Positions 21,626 to 32,924 are shown, numbered from the stretch's first letter. The stretch is 64,000 bases of DNA from Acanthosepion esculentum (GCA_964036315.1 OZ038487.1:55383909-55447908); one strand, 5' to 3'. Made by a program: numbers and translations. Notes: generated by a model not told the origin, from the letters alone.

Positions 21626-21629
21626 AGTT

Positions 21630-22112
21630 TGGGTTTTTTTTGGGGGGGGGGGTTATGTCATATCAACCCCATTGGGTTACTCAATGCTGTCAAAACCTTC
21701 ATAAATCTATTTCTGGTAATATTTTTTCCTTCAAAAATCTATTTCTGGTAAGAATCTTCCTTTGCTGGTAATATTTTATTTCAAAAAATATATTGCTGGT
21801 AATACTCATTCTTCAAAAATAAACTGCTGGCAATAATTCTTTTTTACAAAGTATTTCTGGTATTAAAACCTATTTTTACACTTTCATAGTGTTATGTCAC
21901 CAGTTAGGGGGTTAACTATTTGCCCATAGCGGGGACCCTAACAGGTGCTACCACCCCAGGTCAGGGTGGACCTAGGAACATCAGCAATTAAGAGGTAGTT
22001 CCATGCTCGACAAAACCTCCCGATCAGAGGCCTTGCTGTTGGACGTAGTTTGTCATCTTACCCAGGACGCAGATGTAGTTTATCGTCATACCCAGGACGG
22101 GAAAGTCATAAA
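21630..22112 (-). mobile_element. R1 retroposon copy with expanded 3' repeats
   Basis: Minus orientation: the right end carries two 5' units ('gatgtagtttatcgtcatac' and 'gacgtagtttgtcatcttac'), then the conserved middle ('gtgctaccaccccaggtcag'). About five 'ctggtaat' units spaced ~30 bp follow, and the left end has 'tcatatcaaccccattgggt'. A G10 run at 21643 sits in the tail. Near full length (about 480 bp). Confidence 0.85.
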
Positions 22113-22114
22113 TG

Positions 22115-22505
22115 ATCCAAAACATAAACAAAGCAATTTCTAAGGAATTCATGGATTTTATTCATTAATCCAACATTTTTATTACTTAAAACAATATTTT
22201 TATATTTGTTTACCCATATTTGAATAGGTGCTCCGTCTATTTTTTAAACAGTAGTTTTATTTTGTCTAACAGCTTGAAGATTTAAGAAATCTTATTAAAA
22301 ACATGCACCCTCCGGAGTAAAGTTTGCTTTAAAGGCAAATAAGAACTTGCTTGATTATGATGTTCTTCATAGCCAAGTGGTCTAAAGGACGTTGGAATGA
22401 AATATTTAATAACAAAAGCAACATGTACAATCAAATACAATTAAATAAAAATACTACTAATTAGCCAAATTTAATTTTGACCATAAAACAAAGATACAGT
22501 AAAAT
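22115..22505. other. No clear feature; isolated tRNA-like A box
   Basis: 'atagccaagtggtctaaagg' at 22371 resembles a type II tRNA A-box region, but no B box follows in reach. The rest is unassigned. Confidence 0.35.
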
Positions 22506-23670
22506 AAACAGAGAGGACAATAAAAGAACAGAGTGCTATGGGTTACCGAGGAAGAAATAAATGGAGAGGACAATAGAAGGACTGGATGCAAGTGGTTACT
22601 GAGAGTGAAATAAACAAAGAGGGCAATAAAAGGACTGGATGCAAGTGGTTACCGAGAGTGAAATAAATAGAGAGGGTAATAAAAGGACTGGATGCAAGTG
22701 GTTACTGAGAGTGAAATAAATAGAGAGGACACTAAAAGGACTGGATTCAAAGGGGTTACCGAGAGTGAAAAAAACAGAGAGGACAATAAAAGGACTGGAT
22801 GCAAGTGGTTACCGAGAGTGAAATAAACAGAGAGGACAATAAAAGGACTGGATGCAAGTGGTTACCGAGAGTGAAATAAACAGAGAGGACAATAAAAGGA
22901 CTGGTTGCAAGTGGTTACCGAGAGTGAAATAAACAGAGAGGGCAATAAAAGGACTGGATGCAAGTGGTTACCGAGAGAGAAATAAACAGAGAGGACAGTA
23001 ACAGGACTGGATTCAAAGGGGTTACCGAGAGTGAAATACACAGAGAGGGCAATAAAAGGACTGGATGCAAGGGGTTACCAAGAGTGAAATAAACAGAGAG
23101 GGCAATAAAAGGACTGGATGCAAGGGGTTACCGAGAGTGAAATAAACAGAGAGGACACTAAAAGGACTGAATTCAAAGGGGTTACCGAGAGTGAAATAAA
23201 CATAGAAGACAATAAGAGGACTGGATGCAAGGGTTTACCAAGAGTGAAATAAACAGAGAGGGCAATAAAAGGACTGGTTGCAAGTGGTTACCGAGAGTGA
23301 AATAAACAGAGAGGGCAATAAAAGGACTGGATGCAAGGGGTTACCGAGAGTGAAATAAACAGAGAGGGCAATAAAAGGACTGGATGCAAGGGGTTACCGA
23401 GAGTGAAATAAACAGAGAGGGCAATAAAAGGACTGGATGCAAGTGGTTACCAAGGGTGAAATAAATGGAGAGGATAATAGAAGGACTGGATGCAAGTGGT
23501 TACCGAGAGTGAAATAAACAGAGAGGACAATAAAAGGATTGGATGCAAGTGGTTACCGAGAGTGAAATAAATAGAGAGGACAATAAAAAGAACTGGATGC
23601 AAGGCGTTACTGAGAGTGAAATAAACAGAGGAGACAATAAAAGAACATGGTGCAAGAGGTTACTGATTGC
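22505..23670 (+). repeat. 53-bp minisatellite, about 22 copies
   Basis: The unit 'gttaccgagagtgaaataaa', 'cagagaggacaataaaagga', 'ctggatgcaagtg' repeats every 53 bp (for example 22801 and 22854). Variants alternate 'gagaggacaat/gagagggcaat' and 'gcaagtggtt/gcaaggggtt/tcaaaggggtt', giving a mosaic of subtypes. No frame stays open through the array. Edge units are more diverged, as expected for unequal exchange. Confidence 0.95.
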
Positions 23671-23774
23671 TTTTGTCGTGATAGTCTAATTTAAGTAGGT
23701 TAAGAGTGGAGACTATGAATAGTCTAACCTAGACAGGAACAAGTTGTCATCAATATTCAGTTTGTGCAACTACT

Positions 23775-24195
23775 TTTTTTAATTTCAGTAATGCCGCTAG
23801 AATGCAGAAGATTACAGGAAGTGAAAATGAAAGATCATAAGAAAACTGAGATTATGGAGGATTGAACAAAGAACAAAAATGTACAGGTTTCAGGAACATA
23901 GAAGATGATGATTGATATTGCATTTAAATTTTTGATGGTTGTAGTTATCAGGGAAGCAAGAAATATGAAGGGAGTTCCACAAGTGGGAATAATTTTCTCT
24001 TCAAGTTGCATGTGCTATCATTTTAATTGTTGCTGCTCTTGAAAGAGTTAACCTTTTATGTGGTATGGAATGTCAACATCTTGATGACATCATTATTTTC
24101 TCTTTATATTTATATAACGTTATATGTGCTGTCAATTTTAGTTGTTGCTGCTCTTGAAAATCTTCAAGTGATGTGGTTTCTGTTATTTGGAAGCC
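23775..24195 (-). mobile_element. LINE-b 3' end joined to R2 distal segment
   Basis: 23775-24000 carries the LINE-b 3' region ('gcatttaaatttttgatggt', 'gaagggagttccacaag'). 24010-24195 carries two copies of the R2 distal segment ('gttgttgctgctcttgaaa' at 24028 and 24138). Neither is intact. Confidence 0.6.
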
Positions 24196-24564
24196 AAACA
24201 AAAATAAGAAAAATCAAAGAAAGATACATTAAAATAAAAATGGAACTACAAACAACTGAGTTTTTTTTTGTCTTGCATTACTATTCATAGAAAGAGATGT
24301 CCAGATATGATCTGCCTGTATATGTTGAACTAATGATTAATACTACCACTATAATTGCAATTGCTATTTCCATAAGATGAGTACTGTGGTTAATTTGATC
24401 AAAAGATTGGTTCTTTCATCTGTAGAAAGGGTTGCTGAAAATTTCTAAACACAATCAAGAAACTCTAAAAATACACCTGAAGTGAGTTGGAACAAGAAAG
24501 ATTTTCATCACATCCTTGTAAAGTATTAAAGTATGTCATCATTCTTTACTGTATTCACAAGTTT
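24196..24564. other. No recognised feature
   Basis: No repeat or coding signal identified. Confidence 0.4.
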
Positions 24565-25425
24565 TATGCAGTGAAAAAAATCAGATGTTTGATGAATATT
24601 AATATCTATGCTGATGACACAGCTCTTTATTTATACCTGTCTTAATGGTAAGTCTGATTGTTTCAATAATGTCAAACTGGCAGCTAATCTTGAAAATAAC
24701 CTGTTCACTGTTGTTAATTTTAACACCTCCAAAATGAAACAGCTTTCCTTTAAACCTTTTTTCTCTACATCAGCATAGATGCTAACCTCAAAGAGAGTAA
24801 CTCATTTCATCTCTTCATTCTTATGTTTTCCACTGACATAAAGTTGGTTCACTGTGTTGTGTGACACAAGTTTTCTCTACAGAATCTATCTTATACATTT
24901 ACAAGTCTACCATTTGTCTGGGCATTATTTATTGCTGCCATATCATGCCTAGTGCTTCTGATATGTACCTAGAATTTCTTCATAAAATCCAAAGAAGAAT
25001 TTGTAATGTCACTGTCCTTGACCTGGCATCTCAGCCTCAGTCACATTCTCACCACTATAACAGGTCTTCCCTGTTCCTTCTTTATAAATATATTCTTGGT
25101 AATTGTTCTGATATGCTTTCCTATTTGGTACCTTGATTTCACAAATTTAAGTGCAGTACTACATTGGCAGGTAGGTCTCATCATTTTACTGATGAAATTG
25201 CAAAGTCTAAGCATAAATTCTATACTAATGATTTCTTCTCTTGCATTTATCATCCAGCTTCTTGCTTTCCTGTTAACTTCAGTCTTCAAAAATTTAAATA
25301 CGGCATCAATCATCATCTTTTGTCTCCTTGAATCATGATTAGTTAATTCCTTCTCTTTCCATAACATTTTTTCAGTTTCACTCTTGCATCTTAGTGGCTT
25401 TATCACCTTGTTTGGAGTGAAATGA
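24565..25425 (+). pseudogene. LINE-b reverse transcriptase relic including YADD
   Basis: 'NIYADDTALYLYLS' near 24600 contains the reverse transcriptase palm motif YADD with both catalytic Asp. 'LAANLENNLFTVVNFNTSK' follows. The C-terminal block is 'LEFLHKIQRRICNVTVLDLA', then 'SSLFLLYKYILGNCSDMLS'. The 3' UTR ends 'tcaccttgtttggagtgaaa' with an A-rich tail at 25425. It is the longest LINE-b copy here. Frameshifts are present, and the region between palm and C-terminus is shortened. Confidence 0.85.
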
Positions 25426-25429
25426 TGAA

Positions 25430-27095
25430 AAAGAAATATACAAACAATTAAAATAAAATAAGTAAAAGGCAAACGGAAGTGTAATAAGAATTATGCATAT
25501 TATGCAGTTTTGTTATCTTATACATAAAGTACAGTGAATGTGTGTGAGTTTGTGTATGTGTGTGTCCAAGCAACTCCTCTGCTCACACTGGTCCAATTTC
25601 AATGATTCAGAGCTCATTCAAAACCCCTACAAAAGTTAGGTGCTTAGAACAACTTTCCTAGAGCCTAACTTTTCCAGAGCTTCAGGGTTGCTAGATTATG
25701 TGAGGTTAAAAATATATATTAATATATTATACTAGCCATTATCATTACTTTCATGGTTCAAGAGAGTAACTCTTATTTTCCTTTTGTATCCAAAATTGCA
25801 GTGCACATTTTATTATAAACTAGCTTAAAAGTCACCCCATCGGGCGACATTTAAACTAGCTTCTGTAGAGGACTCTTGGTTTGGCCATCACAATAGCTAG
25901 GGGGGATTAGATGTGATAGGCATCAACTACAGAAGAACTCAAAATTGATCGCTGCATGTAAGTATTGAATTAATGTTTAAGCTTACTTTTAAAAGTTCAA
26001 TGATAATTCTTCTGCTGCCAGTTAATTTAAAGACGATTTGATGTACGTAGATCCTTATTTTCTGCACAACAATTATTTTTAATTCGTAGTTGACAGAACA
26101 GGGGACAATTTATAAGATAGAATTAATATAGTGTAAAGATGGGAAAATAGAAATTAGAATTAGTTATACATTCAACATTTGAAGAGTTAGAGAAACATAA
26201 TAGCTAATTAAGTAAAACCTGTATTATGGAATCTATATGTATAAATGCGAAATTGGAGCTAAATTCTCCCACAAATTCTGAGATTAAAAAGGCGCAACTC
26301 TACTTTATAGTAGTTTGGTATTAACTTGACCCTCCACAAAGTTGCATGATACAAGGTCAGTTTAATGTGGGGAGCCTAACTGCATACACCTGGGCTAGGA
26401 ACACAACTTTTCTGAGCCTCCACAATCATTGGTTGTGACACATGGTCAGTTTTTTCACTCGAGCCACTGGTCTTAACTGGTCATAGCTGGTCCAAGCTAG
26501 TCAGAGCTGTGATACTACGAGCACAGGAACGGATCCCTGTGCCAGAGTAGAGATTTACTCGACCCCCACTGAGTCAGGTTGTGACACAAGGTCAGTTTTT
26601 AATGTGGGTCTTCATTCGGGCTGCTGGTCATAGCCATGATACTACCAGCACAGGGACAGATCCCTACACCTTAAAAGCTCAATATCTGTATTATATATTA
26701 TTTACTTCTAGGCAATATCACTCATCAGGTTTAACTAATTTGCATATTGATTTTTTTAAAAAGTTTATTTCATTAATTAACTGTCCGTCATTACTGTTCT
26801 TTTATTTAAGGATTGTTTTGATTTTCATATCAAAAATAGTTCTATTTACGAATATAGTCTTATATAGTGCAGAAATGTGTTTGAAATTTGCATTTTACTT
26901 AGCCTTCAATAAATTGGCATCTATTTGTAAAACTTTCCTTAAGCCAATTTCTGAATGAAATGTTCATTTAAAATTTTTATTTCAAAGATTTCAAGTAGTG
27001 AATATATCTTACTTTGCAAAACCATAGTGAGCAGATGTAACCTGCTAGTTTTGTATATATGTACTGGACTCTATCATCATTTTTTAAAATAGCGA
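25430..27095. other. No recognised gene or repeat
   Basis: About 1.7 kb without assignable features. 26340-26400 and 26570-26660 share 'acacaaggtcagttt' and 'aatgtggg', and 26455-26560 and 26610-26680 share 'gctgtgatactac-agcacagg', a diverged ~200-bp direct duplication. (GT)-rich sequence lies at 25540-25570. Confidence 0.5.
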
Positions 27096-27099
27096 GGGT

Positions 27100-27400
27100 C
27101 CAGCATCACAGTTCCTAGAACGGAATAAACAGACTAACTGGACTTAACTGGATTTGATTACAGTGGAGAAGGCTTGTGCAGAACCAACCAAACTTTTGGA
27201 AGATCTGAATACAGAGAATTGGTGCACATAGAGTGTCACAAAGTCTCCAAACAACCCTTCTCAGGTTTTGAAGTTTATGTTATCCTTGTCCTCTGCTGGT
27301 TGCTAACCAAGGTTAAACAGCCTGTTCTGCCCAAATATTTAACTTATAGCTAGGAAGAGACAACAAAATGGATTCATACTGTTCCCAAGTGTATGTAAGA
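27100..27400 (-). mobile_element. SINE-A, diverged copy
   Basis: 'gatttgattacagtggagaa', 'caggttttgaagtttatgtt' and 'ggttgctaaccaaggttaaa' match the SINE-A body at 49600-49760. The tRNA-like head is missing or unrecognisable. Confidence 0.65.
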
Positions 27401-27930
27401 CCTCTACTTTAATTCAAACTTGGCATGTGATTTCTCATTCTGAGCTATTATCTGTTACAACACCCACACATCCAGATATATATTAGATGTCTTTGGGCAG
27501 CATTTTTTTTATTTATGCACATTTGATTAAAAACATATGATTAAAACCGATACAAGTTCCTTGTTGATTATTTCCTTATTTGCATTTTTTCAATGTTTCT
27601 AATGTTTTCTAACTCCTGGTTTTGTATTTGTAAATATATATAACAATGACAAAGATTGTGTTTTGCAAACAAAAAAATGTCAAAAAAGAATGGTCAAGCA
27701 AAGTATTTCTGGAAGATAATGTTTTTAAAGGAAGCAGTCTTTGTAGTTAGAGTTCTTGATATCAAGATTTAGAGCATTAATAATAACAAATAAAATTCAA
27801 TATTCGCTTCTCTTGCCTCTTCTTTGAGTTTTTCAGAGATCACATACACTCATCAGTCACCTGTAATATCTGCAAAACTCAGAGTACAGAAATACCCTGG
27901 TTAACCCTTGTCCTTTTTTGCAAAACACAA
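27401..27930. other. No recognised feature
   Basis: 27880-27930 ('agaaataccctggttaaccc') is similar to 30490-30530, both next to (TA)n. Otherwise unassigned. Confidence 0.4.
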
Positions 27931-27932
27931 TG

Positions 27933-27933
<1 letters not shown>

Positions 27934-27976
<43 letters not shown>
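27934..27976. repeat. (TA)n microsatellite
   Basis: About 20 TA units at the 3' tail side of the adjacent SINE-A (minus strand). Confidence 0.95.
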
Positions 27977-27978
<2 letters not shown>

Positions 27979-28378
27979 TGGACTCTCCCATTGTATTCGA
28001 CGTATGAAGATCAAGCAGCTCAATTCCTAGGAACCGACAGCCCAAACACCAGCACATATGATTTGATTATAGTAGTGAATGCTTTGTGCTGAAACAACTA
28101 CACTGAAGGGCCGAATACAGAGACCTGGTGCACTACATGCCACAGGGTCCCCAAACGACCCCCCGTGGGTTTTGAATTCAGAGTAGTCCTTCTCCTAGGC
28201 TAGTTGCTATCCAAGGTTATAGAACCCAGTTTGTCCTGCTATTTACCCATATATGGAGGGAGAAGAACAGGATTAATACCTTTCCCAAGGATATTAGCAT
28301 GTAAGTGAATGTAATGGATTCGACTGGAATTTGAACTCGGCCTCTCCAATTCTTGAATCTTAGCTGCTATCCACCATG
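27977..28378 (-). mobile_element. SINE-A, near full length
   Basis: Minus-strand 5' head at about 28378 reads 'catggtggatagcagctaag', with the B-box-like 'gagttcaaattcc' about 40 bp in. The ~330-bp body matches 49520-49860. The length, tRNA-like head and TA-rich tail are typical of cephalopod tRNA(Lys)-derived SINEs; that assignment comes from memory of the family. Flanked on both sides by (TA)n. Confidence 0.85.
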
Positions 28379-28379
28379 A

Positions 28380-28380
<1 letters not shown>

Positions 28381-28423
<43 letters not shown>

Positions 28424-28750
28424 TATTTTCCATTTATACATTATTTTTATAGATATAATTTATTGAAGTAAATGCTCTGGATTTTTTATTACTAATATTA
28501 TATTAATTACATTTACTTGCCTGTGTGTTTGAAAAATTTCAAAGAAAATATATGCTTCTCTGACAGGAATCGAACCTGTAACAGCTAATAGGAATCCTCA
28601 TTTGAGCTGATGTGCGGCTAACCCTTCAGCCACAAAGAAGTGCCTGGTTAGCCAAGTCCAAATTACTATTTATAAACACACATCTTCGACGATTCTTCTC
28701 AATCATAACTGGTCAGAAAATATATCTTAATTTAAAAATGACAACATATT
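28381..28750 (-). mobile_element. SINE-C copy (minus), tRNA-like
   Basis: On the minus strand 'tttgtggctgaagggttagc' (A box) is followed by 'ttacaggttcgattcctgtc' (canonical B box GGTTCGATTCC) at 28560-28650. Flanks 'gtgtttataaatagtaattt' and 'gcatttacttcaataaatta' recur in the plus-strand copy at 28880-29212. (TA)n precedes it at 28381-28420. Confidence 0.75.
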
Positions 28751-29210
28751 ATGAAATGGATTAATTCTGACAATTATTTTAATATATTTTCTGTTTATAT
28801 CTTATTTTTATAGATATAATTTATTTAAGTAAATGCTCTGTTTTTTTTTTTTAATTAAACAGTATTGATTACATTTCATAAGCAAACATGATTGATCGAG
28901 AAAAAAGGTCAAAGGTGTGTATTTATAAACAGAAATTTGGATATTACTGACAAGACACTTCTTCATGGCTGAAGGGTTAACAGAACCTCAGACCAAATAA
29001 TGGTTCCATTAAGGGTTACAGGTCTGATTCTTGTCAGGGAAGCACATATCCTCTATGTAATTTCTTAAACATTCAGGCTGGTAAATGTAATTAATACGGT
29101 TTAATTAAAAAAAAAAAAGAACAAAAAACAGCATTTACTTAAATTATATCTATAAAAATAATGTATAAACAGAAGATATATGAAAATAATTGTCGGAATT
29201 AATCCATTTC

Positions 29211-29212
<2 letters not shown>
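28751..29212 (+). mobile_element. SINE-C copy with 130-bp terminal inverted arms
   Basis: 28751-28876 and 29083-29212 are inverted repeats of each other (both contain 'atgaaatggattaatt', 'gacaattatttt' and 'tttttatagatataattta'). They enclose a tRNA-like segment at 28960-29045 with 'catggctgaagggttaa' and a decayed B box 'ggtctgattcttg'. The right arm also matches the left part of the minus copy at 28425. The segment could be read as a foldback element carrying a SINE. Confidence 0.75.

Positions 29213-29213
<1 letters not shown>

Positions 29214-29252
<39 letters not shown>
29214..29252. repeat. (TA)n microsatellite
   Basis: Simple TA repeat between SINE-C and a 'gggtgaaaagttcttgatct' terminus-like motif at 29266. 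Confidence 0.95.
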
Positions 29253-29255
<3 letters not shown>

Positions 29256-29260
<5 letters not shown>

Positions 29261-30012
29261 CAAGAGGGTGAAAAGTTCTTGATCTGACCAAATGAATAAT
29301 GATCAAATTTTTTTTATTAGATTAATTTTCCTCAATTTATTCATTTATTTATTCACATAAAAGTAAATTGACTACTCTATTATCTTAACAGTAGGCTATA
29401 AATATTGAAAAATTGCATTGGTCAGTTTTTACAACAATTTCCACATACATGAAACTCAGAGTTGCACCAAATTGCAATAAACAAGCATTAATTAAAAAGA
29501 AAAAGTAATTATTTAAACAATAAATAAAATAAACAAAACAGAATACACATATATTTCCCAAACTTGGGAAAACCCCAGAATATTTGAGAAAACAAATTCC
29601 CCCACCCACTGTCAAACTTCAAAAGTTCTGTCTGTAATACCGGAAATGACATTGTTACATTATTTTTGACACACGGAGATGAAAGAAAGAAAGAAAGAAA
29701 AAAAAAAAAGAAAGGAAAAGTAATAGGGAGAAAGTATAAAAAGACAAGAAAGGAGAAATAATTATAACATTCTGACCATAGACACAGGAACACAAGGACA
29801 TACACACAAAGAAAAAACACCAGTAAATAGCACATAAATTATTTTTTAACTTAATATAAAAATATTGAAAATGAGAAAATCTGAAGTCAATTGCTGAAAC
29901 TTCCTGATGCGTGTAGGCCGAATAATTACAAGGTTCATATATGAAAGTCTGGAGTCGGGATACTGAATATAACATCAATCAGCTAAGTGACAAATTTTAT
30001 ATTTGTAATATA
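29256..30012. other. MITE-like terminus, then unassigned AT-rich sequence
   Basis: 'gggtgaaaagttcttgatct' at 29266 matches termini at 31044 and 38690. 29680-29830 is A/G-rich. No gene is recognised. Confidence 0.4.
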
Positions 30013-30182
30013 CAGTGTAACCCGGATATAAGAGACCCTGATATAAGAGAAACCCGGATATAAGAGCGATTTTCTCTGGTTCCAAATTAGAGCCTGTGTT
30101 AATGTATATATAATAGACCAAACCCGGATATAAGATACTTCTTCTCCGGTCCCGACAACTCTCTTATATCCGGGTTACACTG
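30013..30182. mobile_element. 170-bp MITE with pogo/Tigger-like ends
   Basis: Both ends read CAGTGTAACCCGGATATAAG inward, and TA flanks each side. Extra copies of 'aacccggatataaga' lie at 30052 and 30121 as subterminal repeats. End sequence beginning CAGTG, TA target site and small size fit a pogo/Tigger-class MITE. No transposase source is in the window. Confidence 0.85.
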
Positions 30183-30355
30183 TATATTCCTATCTGCTCT
30201 CGCTCCAAATCTTCTGTAACCCCTTTGCTTTGATCAACCCACTGTCTTTCTCTTTCTCCACATCCTCTCCTTTACCACTCCTATCTGCTCTTCCTCCAAC
30301 CCTTCTATAACCCCTTGCGTGATAGTGGCCTCCAGCCTTGCTTGGGGTGATACGC

Positions 30356-30370
<15 letters not shown>
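30183..30370 (+). mobile_element. LINE-b 3' end
   Basis: 'cctatctgctctcgctccaa', 'ctccacatcctctcctttac' and 'cagccttgcttggggtgata' followed by an A run mirror 13395-13560 on the opposite strand. Only the 3' terminal ~190 bp is present. It starts directly at the MITE end. Confidence 0.75.
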
Positions 30371-30399
<29 letters not shown>

Positions 30400-30541
30400 T
30401 CCGGATTCTCTGGTCATTTTTGAGGCATGAGTGACCAGCTGCTCAATTCCTAAAACTGAATAGCCAGATGACCCACATGTGTTATCTTCCAGAAATACCC
30501 TGGTCAAGAAATAGTTTTTTTTTTGGCAAAACAGAATATTT

Positions 30542-30640
<99 letters not shown>
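30366..30640. repeat. (TA)n and (GT)n tracts with a SINE-A 3' scrap
   Basis: (TA)n at 30366-30398, (TA)n at 30546-30594 and (GT)n at 30595-30636. Between them 30420-30480 ('cagctgctcaattcctaaaa') matches the 3' part of SINE-A at 28010-28060. Confidence 0.7.
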
Positions 30641-30874
30641 TACACACAAGAGGGTGCTGAAAAGTACTTGAATTGATCAGTGTGAAATGCCATTCAAGAA
30701 CTGAAATCTGTAAATATTCTTAAGTTTTTAATTTTGTTTAAAAAAATAATGGAATTTATTTTGAAATTAAATTCATCTTAGAAATACAACAAAAATATAA
30801 GGGTTTTAAAAATTTACTATGTTTTTGAATAGTGATTATATGTTAAATAATATGCATATAAATACATACATGAA

Positions 30875-31011
30875 AGATTGCTCACTAGATCATTTACGAC
30901 TGAATAGTGAGTTCGCTCCTCATTGGATGCCCCATACTTTCTGCCTTGTGCCACATCTAAGCTATGCTTAGAAAATCACCATACATGAAAGGTTGAATGT
31001 CATTTATTTGC

Positions 31012-31015
<4 letters not shown>
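30875..31015 (+). mobile_element. SINE-B 3' portion
   Basis: 'tacgactgaatagtgagttc' (B-box region) and 'cacatctaagctatgcttag' match SINE-B at 3770-3850. The 5' A-box part is lost. Confidence 0.65.
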
Positions 31016-31016
<1 letters not shown>

Positions 31017-31045
<29 letters not shown>

Positions 31046-31150
31046 GAGAGTGCTGAAAAGTTCTTGATCTGAACAAATGAATAAAAATCAAATTTTTTGT
31101 GGGAAGGTTGTTTTGGTTGGGCCAAGAACTCTTCAGCAATCCTTCATATA
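31017..31150. mobile_element. (CA)n followed by a ~105-bp MITE
   Basis: (CA)n at 31017-31043. From 31044 'gagagtgctgaaaagttctt' is answered by 'agaactcttcagcaatcctt' ending near 31147 in inverted orientation. The same terminus occurs at 29266, 30653 and 38690. Confidence 0.55.
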
Positions 31151-31259
31151 GGTGTATACATGCACAAACACTCTTAACTTATATCTAAAACAAGTGTATA
31201 TATAAGACTTGGTAAGAATATATGGTTGCGTACAGATTTAGGTATGCATTTGTGTTTTC

Positions 31260-31880
31260 AGGGAAATAAATTATGTCAAAACTTATAAGACCGGAAGAAA
31301 AAAAGATTACAAGGCACCAACTGCCTAATTTTTACATCAGTCAATCTGAACTTTGAGATCTAACGCCATTTCTGATACACCACTGCACACTATTCGACAA
31401 AACTTCAGGAACCTCGACTTTAACATAAGCAGAGGAAGAAGAGTTGGAAGAATGAGAGAGAGAGAGATGGTTGTTATGATTAGAATGAAGAAGAAAAAAA
31501 GAAAAAAGCTTAGAAATGCAAAGACGAAAGGAAGCACTACAGAGAAAATAAGTAAAGAATAGAAAAAAAGAAGAAGGAAAAAATTAGGAAGAAAAAGAAG
31601 ACGCATAGAAGGGGAAGAAAAGGATAAAAAGCAAAACTAAATTCAAAGAAGAGAGATAGATAAAATGTTTATGAAGTAGGTAAATAAATGAAGAAGGTGG
31701 GTGGGGGAAAGTAATACAATAAAAACGAAAAGATGAAAAAAAAGAAACAAAAAAAATGAAAATGTTGATGAAGAGGTTTGAGATGGCCAACATAGCAAAA
31801 GGCGTGATTGATGAAGGGACATTCACAAGCGGGAGCATCTTACTGACCCTGGATCATATACAAGGGAAAAAACAGAGGAA
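31260..31880 (+). repeat. Purine-rich tract
   Basis: A/G-dominated plus strand ('agaagaaaaaaagaaaaaag', 'gaagaaaaggataaaaagca'). It is followed after 50 bp by a pyrimidine-rich tract of comparable length. Open frames here are composition artefacts. Confidence 0.7.
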
Positions 31881-31917
31881 ATGACTTTTTCTTTTGCCTT
31901 GATGGGTAGGTGTTTAG

Positions 31918-32380
31918 ATGGATGGGGGGGGGGGGTTCTTTTTTTTTTTTGTATTTTTTTTAAGAATTGGCAAAGTTATCCATACTAATGCAGTACAATT
32001 TGTACCACACTATTTCTTTCCCTTTCATCTCATTCCCTGTCATACTGATCTTTCAGATGCTTTTTTTGTTTCTCTTCCGGATTTCTTTTCTTTTGCACTA
32101 CCATTATTTATTTTCATTTTTTCTCCTTTCCATCTTTTTATGATTTTATAGTCTGTTATTATCTCTTATCCTTCTCTTCACACTTTTTATATTTGAAGCT
32201 TTGTGTCTGACTAACAATCTCTACTATCTTTCTGGAGAATAGTTCCTTCATTTTATTTTATGCTTACATTTCTTAATGTCTGTATCAAATATTTCTTGAT
32301 TTTTTGTATCAAATTCATTATCTCTTAATTTTTAAATCTTTTTCCTAACATGCAAATGATTTTGTAATATCTTTTTATGA
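31918..32380 (+). repeat. Pyrimidine-rich tract beginning with a G/T homopolymer
   Basis: G11 at 31926 and T12 at 31939, then C/T-rich sequence ('cttctcttccggatttcttt'). Opposite strand asymmetry to 31260-31880. Confidence 0.65.
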
Positions 32381-32392
32381 ATCTATAGAATC

Positions 32393-32393
<1 letters not shown>

Positions 32394-32467
<74 letters not shown>

Positions 32468-32649
32468 TACATACATACATACATACATACATACATACAT
32501 ACATAGAATTTCAGATATAACTACAAATGTGCTTAAATTTAAATTTTGAAAAATAATGATATCTTTAAATTTGTCTTGATAAAGTCCATCAGAGGAGGAA
32601 CTGCATCAGCTAAGTTTCCCTTTTGTTTTATATATATGCACATATATAC

Positions 32650-32703
<54 letters not shown>

Positions 32704-32772
32704 ATATATATTGAATAAAATTTATTTAATTTGTCTTCTCTACAGATATATTCTGAGACCATTAACATTATA

Positions 32773-32808
<36 letters not shown>

Positions 32809-32871
32809 CAGACATATATATTGAATAAAAATTTATTCAATTTGTCTTCTCTAGTGATATATTCTGAGAAC

Positions 32872-32916
<45 letters not shown>

Positions 32917-32920
32917 AACA
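32394..32920. repeat. Microsatellite cluster with duplicated 55-bp segment
   Basis: (TA)n 32394-32462, (ACAT)n 32463-32503, (TA)n 32650-32695, (GT)n 32772-32788 and (TA)n 32873-32912. The segment with 'tttaatttgtcttctctaca' and 'gatatattctgaga' occurs at 32722 and again at 32832. Confidence 0.9.
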
Positions 32921-32924
32921 GTGT

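Noticed and set aside
22505..23670. CRISPR-like regular repeat array
   Set aside because: The repeats are directly tandem at 53 bp with no unique spacers, and the context is eukaryotic; it is a minisatellite.
26232..26700. Helitron end starting 'tctatatgtataaatgcgaa' after an A
   Set aside because: The start resembles a Helitron 5' end, but no CTRR end with a hairpin and no Rep/helicase coding sequence was found nearby.
28560..28655. Functional tRNA gene on the minus strand
   Set aside because: The B box is canonical, but acceptor and anticodon stems do not pair, and a related copy sits 300 bp away; this is a SINE head.
29385..29978. Overlapping hydrophobic minus-strand open frames
   Set aside because: Three frames overlap with similar composition, and 29680-29720 is a homopurine tract; composition artefact.
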